This document shows positions 34,952 to 42,457 of a stretch of 64,000 bases of DNA, one piece after another. The notes below the pieces were generated by a model that saw only the letters and a list, made by a program, of their open reading frames with translations, made no database searches and had not been told where the DNA came from. The DNA comes from Sphingomonadales bacterium (GTDB lineage: Bacteria > Pseudomonadota > Alphaproteobacteria > Sphingomonadales > Sphingomonadaceae): the NCBI GenBank assembly GCA_027491235.1, contig JAIXWO010000026.1:276829-340828 (forward strand), in the 5' to 3' direction. The translations under genes and the position numbers were made by a program. Every line of letters begins with the position of its first letter. Position 1 is the stretch's first letter.

Positions 34952-35473
34952 ATGGGCAGCGGCCATGCCGGTGCGGCAATCATGAAGGACGCAATCCTTG
35001 CTGTCCTGCCGCGCCTGCGACGCTTCTGCCATGCAATGGCCGGGAACGCGGCGGATGGAGACGATTTGATGCAATCGACGGTCGAGCGTGCGCTGGCACA
35101 TGGCGACCAGTTTCAGCGGGGCACGCGCATCGATAGCTGGCTCTATCGCATCGCGCAGAATCTGCAGATTGATTTGGCGCGCGCCAAGGGCCGCCGTGGG
35201 ACGGCCGTGGACGTCGAAGATGCCTTTGGCCTGATTGGCGATGACGGGGAGGGCGTGTTTCGCCGCGCTGAACTGGCGGCGGTCTCCCGCGCTTTGGCCG
35301 ATGTGCCGGAGGATCAGCGGGCGGCCTTTCTGCTCGTTGTGGTGGAAGGGTTGAGTTACCGCGAGGCTGCTGACGCGCTGGATGTGCCGGTGGGCACTAT
35401 CATGAGCCGCATCGCGCGGGCCCGTGGTCGGATAGATAAGGCGCTGGGGCGCGCCGGGGGGATCATGCAATGA
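34952..35473 (+). CDS. ECF-type RNA polymerase sigma factor
   Basis: 173 residues from ATG 34952 (GGAG 7 nt before); GTG 34946 is also open. Region 2 reads AILAVLPRLRRFCHAMAGNA, then AADGDDLMQSTVERAL and IDSWLYRIAQNLQIDLARAK. Region 4 is LADVPEDQRAAFLLVVVEGL followed by SYREAADALDVPVGTIMSRI. This is a group 4 sigma factor. Its stop overlaps the anti-sigma start by 4 bp. It should bind the divergent 200-bp gap and transcribe itself and perhaps the S8 protease. Confidence 0.93.
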   Translation: MGSGHAGAAIMKDAILAVLPRLRRFCHAMAGNAADGDDLMQSTVERALAHGDQFQRGTRIDSWLYRIAQNLQIDLARAKGRRGTAVDVEDAFGLIGDDGEGVFRRAELAAVSRALADVPEDQRAAFLLVVVEGLSYREAADALDVPVGTIMSRIARARGRIDKALGRAGGIMQ

Positions 35474-36162
35474 TCAGCGACGATGAAGACAAGCTCGCCG
35501 CCTTTCTTGATGGACAAATGGACGATGCGGAAATGGCCGCCTTTGAAGCGCGGTTGGCATCAGAGCCAGCGCTCGCCGCACGGGCAGAGACCTGGCAGGC
35601 TAATGACCGCCGGATCGTAGATGCCTTTGCGCCGGTGGCCGACATGCCGCTGCCCGCGGATCTGTTGGCTAAGCTCAAGACAACGCCGTCGCCTGTCCCG
35701 GCCGCGAATGACAATGCACCTTGGTGGCGGCGTCATGCTGTTCCGCTTGGCGGTGCGCTCGCGGCGAGCCTTGTGGCTTTAGCGATGCTCGCGCCTAATC
35801 CCGACGCAGGCGGGCAAAAGGATCTCGCCTTTGCGCTGGAAACGGGCCGTTCGCTCACTCCGGTGCAATTGGCCGACGGCAGCACCATCACGCCGACGAT
35901 GACGGTGCGGGCCGCCGATGGGCGCTTCTGTCGTGAATTTCAGAGCGGAGAGACGCTGGGCCTTGCCTGCCGTAAGGACGGGCGCTGGTCCGTCGAGGCG
36001 CAGGCCAAGGGCAGCGGACCTGCCGGACAGGGTGATCTCGCAGTGGCAGGTGGTGCGGATGCAAGCGCGTTGGCCGATGCCTATGCCAAGCTTGGCGCCT
36101 CTGATCCGCTGGGTGCGGCCGAAGAAGGCCAGTTGATTTCCAAGAAATGGTCCGCTGAGTAA
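35470..36162 (+). CDS. Anti-sigma factor
   Basis: 230 residues. The N-terminal 70 residues are a helical, acidic anti-sigma-like domain (DEDKLAAFLDGQMDDAEMAA and ARLASEPALAARAETW). One membrane span follows at about 90-107 (VPLGGALAASLVALAMLAP). The periplasmic part contains beta strands and two Cys. No zinc HxxxCxxC motif is present. The 4-bp overlap with the sigma gene and the topology identify it as the cognate membrane-bound anti-sigma. Periplasmic proteolysis of it could release the sigma factor. Confidence 0.88.
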   Translation: MISDDEDKLAAFLDGQMDDAEMAAFEARLASEPALAARAETWQANDRRIVDAFAPVADMPLPADLLAKLKTTPSPVPAANDNAPWWRRHAVPLGGALAASLVALAMLAPNPDAGGQKDLAFALETGRSLTPVQLADGSTITPTMTVRAADGRFCREFQSGETLGLACRKDGRWSVEAQAKGSGPAGQGDLAVAGGADASALADAYAKLGASDPLGAAEEGQLISKKWSAE

Positions 36163-36173
36163 CGGACAAAAAA

Positions 36174-36207
36174 GGGCCGGTCCGCCTTTTCCCAGGCGGA
36201 CCGGCCC
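36174..36207. terminator. Bidirectional terminator
   Basis: A 13-bp perfect stem GGGCCGGTCCGCC / GGCGGACCGGCCC with a short loop lies between the convergent anti-sigma gene and the outer-membrane protein gene. A run of six A before and a CTTTCCCTT after allow action in both directions. Confidence 0.9.
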
Positions 36208-36218
36208 CTTTCCCTTAC

Positions 36219-37151
36219 TTAAAGGCGGTAGCTCAGCGACAGGCCGCCGGCAAAATCGGTGCTGTTGGTGGTGAAGCCGGTTGAACCATAGACCTGCATC
36301 CGCATCCGATTTGACAGCGGGAATCCGATCCAGCCCGTGACTTCGCTGCTGGCACCGTCCCCAAGTACAGAGCCCTGCTGCCAGTCATAATCTGCGCCGA
36401 TCAGCGTGCCGCCCGATAAGCGATAGCTGGCACCGCCGCCTGCGCCCCACACGTCGCGCAGTGCAGATCCGGTCGGCTTTCCCGTGAACCGGCGGCGACC
36501 ACCGACATAGATGCTGGCATTCCCGATGTCCTGCACCAGATCCGCACCCATAGTGTAATCGACTTTGCCCGTGCCGAGGCGCTTGGCCTTGGACGCGGTT
36601 GGCGCTTTCAGGCGGCCGGTGACATCCAGATAGGTCGTCTCACCAAGGCCGAATGAGTAGCCGAGGGATATGCCGACATCGCCGAAGCCGCTGCGACGGT
36701 TGCTGGCACCGCCACCGGGCGCGACATTGCCCCCTGAGTTAGACCCGCCCCCGCCCGAGCCGGAATTGCCAGAGCCGGAATTTCCAGATCCAGAGTTTCC
36801 AGATCCGGAGTTTCCAGAGCCAGAGTTTGAACCAGATCCACCGCCGCCGCCAGAATCCCGACCTTGCGGGGAATCCAGCAAGGAGCCGGGGCCGTCAATG
36901 CTGACATAAGGCAGCGAAACGCGGACCGAGAAATTGCCTTTGCGATAGCGAACAGCGACCGGGGCAGAGACCACCTTGGTCTTCTCCACATCGCCATAAT
37001 CGCCTTCGGAATAGTTGGCGCCGGCGCTAATCCGCCAGCTGCCTTTGTCGGCGGCAGGCTGTTTGGTTGCCTCTTGGGCATAAGCTATTGAAGACGATGA
37101 AAATATTCCCGCCGTGAGCAAAAGTGTCGCTGCAGTGTTTTTGTTGATCAT
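36219..37151 (-). CDS. Outer-membrane beta-barrel protein with Gly/Ser repeat
   Basis: 310 residues from ATG 37151, after AGGAGCGACC. Signal peptide then alternating amphipathic strands (SWRISAGANYSEGDYGD, FSVRVSLPYVSIDG, VGISLGYSFGLGETTYLDV, and so on), ending in SYRL, a typical beta-barrel end. In the middle sits a low-complexity insert built from a five-residue GSGNS-type unit, encoded by 15-bp repeats at 36757-36831. The barrel resembles small transporter or porin-like proteins of unknown substrate. Its location next to the sigma/anti-sigma/protease cluster suggests that it is a regulated envelope component. Confidence 0.78.
   Translation of the reverse strand: MINKNTAATLLLTAGIFSSSSIAYAQEATKQPAADKGSWRISAGANYSEGDYGDVEKTKVVSAPVAVRYRKGNFSVRVSLPYVSIDGPGSLLDSPQGRDSGGGGGSGSNSGSGNSGSGNSGSGNSGSGNSGSGGGGSNSGGNVAPGGGASNRRSGFGDVGISLGYSFGLGETTYLDVTGRLKAPTASKAKRLGTGKVDYTMGADLVQDIGNASIYVGGRRRFTGKPTGSALRDVWGAGGGASYRLSGGTLIGADYDWQQGSVLGDGASSEVTGWIGFPLSNRMRMQVYGSTGFTTNSTDFAGGLSLSYRL
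36757..36831. repeat. Five tandem 15-bp repeats inside OMP gene
   Basis: Five consecutive 15-bp units of the form GAKCCRGARTTKCCA, with small substitutions at positions 3, 6 and 8. In the coding direction each gives a GSGNS-like peptide, so copy changes keep the reading frame and lengthen or shorten an extracellular or periplasmic loop. Confidence 0.9.
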
Positions 37152-37361
37152 GGTCGCTCCTGTTCTAATTATCCGCATCTGACGTGCGCAGTAGAAGAAA
37201 ATCGTGCGCCTTTTTCAAGTCGCGCTCAAACAACGGTGTGTCGCTTTAGATATTCCGACCGGCACGAAAAAAAGATTTTTTGTGGTGATCGGGAATAGCT
37301 TTGGTCCGCTGTCGTTGTCCTGCTGTCCGACCTGTCCGGACGCTGGAGAAGGAACCAGACT

Positions 37362-37637
37362 ATGCGTAATGTGATGAAAAAGTCGCTAATCTTGGCTGCA
37401 GTTACGGCTGTTGCGGCCACGTCGCCTGCATTTGCCCGCCGCGGTGCGGATGATCCCGTTGGTCACGTCCGTCAGGGCCGTGGTGCTGATGATGCCCCCG
37501 GCCACATCCGCCAGTCGCGTGGTGCGGATGATGCCCCGGGCGATGTCCGTCGCGGTCGTGGTGCCGATGATGCGCCGGGTGATGATCGTGGCCGCGGCCG
37601 TGGTCGTGGCGCAGACGACGCCCCAGGTCACGACTGA
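37362..37637 (+). CDS. Secreted repeat protein (RGADDAPGH repeats)
   Basis: 91 residues with ATG 37362 8 nt after AAGGA. A signal peptide (MKKSLILAAVTAVAATSPAFA) is followed by five degenerate units of about 13 residues: RGADDPVGHVRQG, RGADDAPGHIRQS, RGADDAPGDVRRG, RGADDAPGDDRGRGRG and RGADDAPGHD. The unit alternates basic and acidic residues with an Asp-Asp and His, a composition that could bind metal or polyanions. No family is recognised. The repeats are also visible at DNA level. Confidence 0.8.
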   Translation: MRNVMKKSLILAAVTAVAATSPAFARRGADDPVGHVRQGRGADDAPGHIRQSRGADDAPGDVRRGRGADDAPGDDRGRGRGRGADDAPGHD

Positions 37638-37709
37638 ACCTGCGCGAAAGCTCTCGTAAAGCTGAGCCCTGTCGCGGTATTTCCGCGGCGGGGCAATGCT
37701 TTGGAAACG

Positions 37710-39773
37710 TCAGACCTTCCCCCGCTTGGCCGTCTTGGGCAGGCGGATCAGGAAGTCGCAGCCGGTGCTGTCATGCTTTTCCAGCGTCAGGTGGCCGCCA
37801 TGTGCTTCCACCATGGTGCGGCACAGCGAGAGGCCAAGGCCCATGCCTTCCTGCTTGCTGGACTGGAAGGGGTTGAACAGTTCAGCTGCAAAATCATCCG
37901 GGATGCCGGGGCCGTTGTCGGCCACATGCAGGTCGACAAAGCCGTTCTCCTCATAGGCGGACAGGATTATTCGGGCGTCCTTTCGGTGCGTCATCGCTTC
38001 ACCGGCATTGCGGAGCAGGTTGGAAATCACCTGTTCGATCTGCATGGCATCGACATTGACGCTCAGCCGCTTCGGTATGTTGACGATGATCTCCGGCGGA
38101 CGTTGACCAACTTGACTTGTGATCAACCGGATGGCGCCATTGGCAAGGGTGATCAGCGGGACAGAGGTGCGCTGCAACCCGCCGCCATTGGTGAAATTGC
38201 GGATTCTTTTGATGATCTTGCCGGCATCCAGAACGCTGCGCGCCGCCAATTCCAGAACGTCGGTCTGGTTGATGTCGTCAATGGGCTCTCCCTTTTGATG
38301 CAGGGTACGCAGGACATTGAGATAGTTGGCCGCCGCCGTCAGTGGTTGGTTGAGTTCATGTGCCAGGGTGGAGGCCATTGTCCCCATTGCGGTGAGACGC
38401 GACATCTTGTGCAGACGGTCCTGCGCGAGGGAGGCCGCATCGGCCTGCTGCACCTTTTCCGTTATGTCTTGAATGACAGCGGTGGAGCGGAACAATCTTT
38501 TGATGCCGTTTTTGTCGGTTTCAAAATGCATCCGCGATTTATAGGCGATGTGCTTTATCTCCCCGGCAGCCGTGATGATCCGGTGCTCATCATCCAGTTC
38601 ATAGTCATCGCACCTGGCGATGCCCGTGGCGACCTTTTCGGCAAAGCGTTCCTGATCATCGGGATGGATGATGTTCAGATATCCAATGCCAAGATACCCG
38701 GTGAGGGGCGCATCTATCATTTCGGGGTGGCCGATCAGCTGCAATAGCCCGTCCGATAGGCGCACCGCCCCCGATTTATAGTCGCGATCAACGGCACCAA
38801 GCTTGGTCAGGCTCAGCGCCATGTTGAGCATTTCTTCGGCGGATTCCTGACCCGCTTCCGCATGGGCGCGGTTGATGCTGTTCCACAACCGCTCGACGAC
38901 TTGCTGGCACAAAAGGACCTCGCGGTGAGACCATTTGCGCGGTTTGCGGCTGTGCACATAAAGGAAAATCGGACTTCTTCCATTCGTTTGCACTGGAATG
39001 TTCAGCAATCCGTGAACCCCCATTTGTGCAAAAACATGGGTCATTTTGCTGCCCTGACACCGCAGGTCAGTTTGAACATCTTCCACCAGAAAGGGGCCTT
39101 TGGCACACATCTCTTCAATCAATTGAGGGCTATAGGCTTTGGCCGGTTCTTGTTGGAGAGATGGCAGCGCCTTGTGGCTCCAAACAGCGCGTGTCAGAAA
39201 CCCCGTCCGGTCGTGCTTTAGCTCAGAAATGCCGACGCGGTCTGCCATCAGATGCTGGGCCAGAAGCTTTATCGAGATACTCGTGATGGCGTCCGGCTTG
39301 CTGATTTGCATCAGTTGATGTGTCAGGTCAGACAGGAATTCCCGGTCGGCGGCTTCTGCTTTCCGTTTAGAGATGTCTGCAAAAGTGCCCACCACGCGCA
39401 GAGGGATGCCGTCTTTCGTGCGGGCAACAATTTTCCCGCGACATTCGATCCAGCGCCAGTCTCCGTTGCCTGAACGCAGCCGGTATTCCACCTCATAACG
39501 CGGTGTTTCGCCACGCACATGCGCTTCGAAAGCGGCGTCAAAGGCCGGGAGGTCGTCGGGGTGAGTGAGGTCGCGGCCCTGCTGGTAAAGCGCTCTGCTG
39601 CCTTTGTGGTATCCAAGCAGGCTGCTCACTTCCGGCTGAAATTCAAGCAGGCCCGTCGAGACATCCCAGTCCCACACAGCAAGTCCGGTGGCCTCCACAG
39701 CAAGCGCCAGCCGCTCCTTTGTGGCGGCAAGTTCGACCATCTCCTTCGCCAGTTGATCCAGATGCGCTTGCAT
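37710..39773 (-). CDS. FixL-like PAS/GAF sensor histidine kinase 1
   Basis: 687 residues, no membrane spans. PAS domain 1 at about 21-140 (WDWDVSTGLLEF), GAF about 147-305 (ADRVGISELKHDRTGF), PAS 2 about 315-440. The kinase core has the H box MASTLAHELNQPLTAAANYL with H472, N box NLLRNAGEAM (585-594), G1 DNGPGIP (619-625) and G2 GMGLGLSL (643-650). It is cytoplasmic and should autophosphorylate at H472 in response to a soluble signal. The HELNQPL H box puts it in the FixL/DctB-type kinase group. Located beside two related kinases. Confidence 0.93.
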   Translation of the reverse strand: MQAHLDQLAKEMVELAATKERLALAVEATGLAVWDWDVSTGLLEFQPEVSSLLGYHKGSRALYQQGRDLTHPDDLPAFDAAFEAHVRGETPRYEVEYRLRSGNGDWRWIECRGKIVARTKDGIPLRVVGTFADISKRKAEAADREFLSDLTHQLMQISKPDAITSISIKLLAQHLMADRVGISELKHDRTGFLTRAVWSHKALPSLQQEPAKAYSPQLIEEMCAKGPFLVEDVQTDLRCQGSKMTHVFAQMGVHGLLNIPVQTNGRSPIFLYVHSRKPRKWSHREVLLCQQVVERLWNSINRAHAEAGQESAEEMLNMALSLTKLGAVDRDYKSGAVRLSDGLLQLIGHPEMIDAPLTGYLGIGYLNIIHPDDQERFAEKVATGIARCDDYELDDEHRIITAAGEIKHIAYKSRMHFETDKNGIKRLFRSTAVIQDITEKVQQADAASLAQDRLHKMSRLTAMGTMASTLAHELNQPLTAAANYLNVLRTLHQKGEPIDDINQTDVLELAARSVLDAGKIIKRIRNFTNGGGLQRTSVPLITLANGAIRLITSQVGQRPPEIIVNIPKRLSVNVDAMQIEQVISNLLRNAGEAMTHRKDARIILSAYEENGFVDLHVADNGPGIPDDFAAELFNPFQSSKQEGMGLGLSLCRTMVEAHGGHLTLEKHDSTGCDFLIRLPKTAKRGKV

Positions 39774-40066
39774 GGTTTTGACCCCGGTGGGGCAGGAAAG
39801 CGAAGCCGCAGTGTCAGGACGGCACCACGCGCTGCCTGCTTAGGACATCACGCAATGATACCATAATGGGGGCAAATGTCGCACCTCGTAGAAATACGGG
39901 CCAGTTCGGATGCGATGGGCACAGGACATTGACGAAGCGCCGCATATAGGCGCGTCATGAAGTACGTGTTTTTACGATATCGCCGCAGCCGAAGCTTTTG
40001 GATAACCTCTGCTATTGTTCGGCGGGGTGTAAGGTCGGAAGGGCGTTTTGGGATAGGAGGCGGGCA

Positions 40067-42109
40067 TTGACCGGTGGGCAGACCATTGCCGAAAGCCGCG
40101 CCGCGACGGACCTTGCCCTTCTGCTTGACCATGCCGGGGTTGGGATTGGCTTCTACGATTGTGATCTGCGTTGCCTTTTCGTCAATGACCGGTTGGCGGA
40201 AATCAATGGGCTTCCAGCGGCGGCCCATATCGGCAAAACCGTCCGTGACATCCTGCCGGAACTGAGCGATTACTTAGAAGCCGTGCTCCTGCCGGTTCTG
40301 ACCCACGGTGTCCCGGTTGAAAATCTGGAGATAACCGGCGAAACACCGGCCGACCCTGGTATAACGCGGACCTGGCTTGCCAGCTATTATCCAAATACGT
40401 CTTCCACAGGCGACATCATTGGGTTTTCCGCCATTGTCCGCGAAATTACCTACGAGCTCAAGACAGAGGGGGCGCTGGAGGATGCCGCCTCACGTCTGAG
40501 CATGGCGATGTCGAGCAGCGGCTTTGGCGTATGGGATTGGTCTGTCGACACCAATAGTGTCTGGTTTTCAGATACCTGGCAGACCATGCTCGGCTATGAA
40601 CCGGGGGAAATGCCACAGCACATTTCCACCTGGCAAAATGCCGTTCATCCCGATGACTGGCACATTATCAATGCCGTTTTGGAACCGCATCTGGCCGGGC
40701 TGACGGACCACTATGAATGCGAACATCGCGTGCGCTGTAAAGATGGCAGATGGTTGTGGATCCTCGATCGCGGCAAGGTTGTGAAACGCGCTGCGGATGG
40801 ACGGGCGATCCGCATGGTGGGCACCCATGACAACATCCAGCAGCGCAAGGAAGCCGAGGCGCAGCGCGTCGCGTTACTTGAAGTCAGCCGAGATCTGGCG
40901 GATCTGGACAACCTTGGCCGCATCATCGACCGGACGTTACGGGCGATCATCGACAATTTGGATGTGGATTTTGCTGCCTTTACAGAGGCGCGAGGCCCCG
41001 ACTGTACCCCACGTATGGCGCGGCTTTGGCGCAATGGACGTTTCAAATCCTCAACCGAAAAATGGGTTGGCGTTCGCGTTTACAAGCCTTTGGCACGGCG
41101 GCTGATGAAAGGGGAGACCGTCGTTCTGGAGGACCTGACGGCCCAAGGCTATATTGACCCGATAGATACGAACGAACCCACCGATGGGGAAGACTTGCGC
41201 GGGCTGCTGATCGTGCCGATTATGCGGCATGGTCGTCTGGTCGGCACCTTGTTTGCCGGGGATAGAATGCCCCGGAAATGGTCGGATCAGCAGTGCCGTT
41301 TCCTTGCGGACCTGCGGGATAGGATGCGCGAGGCGAAGGCCCGTGCCAAAGCGGGGGAGGCCAACCGGCAGGCGCAAGACGAGTTGCAGCGTGTGGGGCG
41401 GCTGAACGCGCTTTCTGCCCTTGCCTCGACGCTGGCGCATGAACTGAACCAGCCATTATCCGCTGCGACCAACTATCTCATGGCGGCGCGCATCCAGTTA
41501 AAGCGGCAGGCAGCGGCCGGCACCCCGTCGACCAACCATGACCCGGACACCTCGCCGGAGCACATCCTTGATCTGGCGGCAAAGCAGGTGGTGAAGGCCG
41601 GAGAGATCATCCGTCAGATGCGCGCCTATACTGATTCTGGCGAGGTCATGGCCCGCTTGGCTTCGGTGCCAGCAGCCATTGATGCGGCACTGGAAACCAC
41701 AATGGCCAGCATGGCGCCACGGGGACTGTCGATCCGGAAGAGCTACGCGTCTGACCTGCCCGATGTCATGCTTGATGTCGTTCAGTTCCAGCAAGTTGTC
41801 AGCAACCTGTTGCGCAACGCGATTGAAGCTATGGAGAGGCAAGAGGGGCCCGAACTGGACATCCGCGTGACGCAGGCGGACCAGCAGGTGACAGTTGATG
41901 TCTGCGACAATGGTCCCGGCCTGTCCGAAAAGGCTCAAGAATCGCTGTTCCAGCCGTTCCGATCCGCAAAAAGGCACGGCCTTGGCCTTGGTCTGCCAAT
42001 CTGCCGCACTATCATAGAGGCGCATGGCGGCACACTGACGGGCGCACAACGCGCGGAAGGCGGCGCGCGCTTCACCATCATGTTGCCGGTCCCGTCGATC
42101 AGCCGCTGA
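40067..42109 (+). CDS. FixL-like PAS/GAF sensor histidine kinase 2
   Basis: 680 residues from TTG 40067, 6 nt after a perfect AGGAGG; the frame is open to 39998. Two PAS domains (the first with GFYDCDLRCLFVNDRLAEIN, the second with WDWSVDTNSVWFSDTW), a GAF-like domain, then the H box ALASTLAHELNQPLSAATNY, N box NLLRNAIEAME, G1 DNGPGLS and G2 HGLGLGLPICRT. It is convergent with the receiver gene and overlaps its 3' end by 11 bp. A paralogue of kinase 1 and 3, with the two PAS domains adjacent and the GAF downstream of both. Confidence 0.92.
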   Translation: MTGGQTIAESRAATDLALLLDHAGVGIGFYDCDLRCLFVNDRLAEINGLPAAAHIGKTVRDILPELSDYLEAVLLPVLTHGVPVENLEITGETPADPGITRTWLASYYPNTSSTGDIIGFSAIVREITYELKTEGALEDAASRLSMAMSSSGFGVWDWSVDTNSVWFSDTWQTMLGYEPGEMPQHISTWQNAVHPDDWHIINAVLEPHLAGLTDHYECEHRVRCKDGRWLWILDRGKVVKRAADGRAIRMVGTHDNIQQRKEAEAQRVALLEVSRDLADLDNLGRIIDRTLRAIIDNLDVDFAAFTEARGPDCTPRMARLWRNGRFKSSTEKWVGVRVYKPLARRLMKGETVVLEDLTAQGYIDPIDTNEPTDGEDLRGLLIVPIMRHGRLVGTLFAGDRMPRKWSDQQCRFLADLRDRMREAKARAKAGEANRQAQDELQRVGRLNALSALASTLAHELNQPLSAATNYLMAARIQLKRQAAAGTPSTNHDPDTSPEHILDLAAKQVVKAGEIIRQMRAYTDSGEVMARLASVPAAIDAALETTMASMAPRGLSIRKSYASDLPDVMLDVVQFQQVVSNLLRNAIEAMERQEGPELDIRVTQADQQVTVDVCDNGPGLSEKAQESLFQPFRSAKRHGLGLGLPICRTIIEAHGGTLTGAQRAEGGARFTIMLPVPSISR

Positions 42110-42452
42110 TGGCGGCGCGCAGATCGATGGCGCTGAACGGCTTGGGCAGGATGTTCGCCCGTGCGGCCGCCTGACCTTGGTCAAGATACGCCTCTGCACC
42201 ATGACCTGTCATAAAGACGATGTCGTTCTGATACCCCTCGTCGCGCAAGGTGCGCATCACATCCCACCCGCTGAGCGTGGGCATACGGATGTCGAGCAGC
42301 ACCATGTCGGTGGGTTTCAGTTCCTTTTCCGCGAGGAAGATCTGCGGGCAATACCAGATCACCGGGGTGTGCCCCATCGATACCACCAGCAGCGCGAGCG
42401 AATCCGCCACGTCGTGATCATCATCGACAATATGAACAGTCCGTCGGGTCAA
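42099..42452 (-). CDS. Stand-alone receiver-domain response regulator
   Basis: 117 residues from TTG 42452, after AAGGA; ATG 42494 is an alternative. The receiver has VDDDHDVADS, phospho-acceptor in MVLLDIRMPTLSGWD, VFMTGHGAEA and ILPKPFSAIDL; nothing follows it. It therefore has no DNA-binding output and acts as a phosphorelay or sink protein. It starts 5 bp after histidine kinase 3 ends on the same strand, so kinase 3 is the likely partner. Confidence 0.9.
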   Translation of the reverse strand: MTRRTVHIVDDDHDVADSLALLVVSMGHTPVIWYCPQIFLAEKELKPTDMVLLDIRMPTLSGWDVMRTLRDEGYQNDIVFMTGHGAEAYLDQGQAAARANILPKPFSAIDLRAAISG

Positions 42453-42457
42453 AGCTC

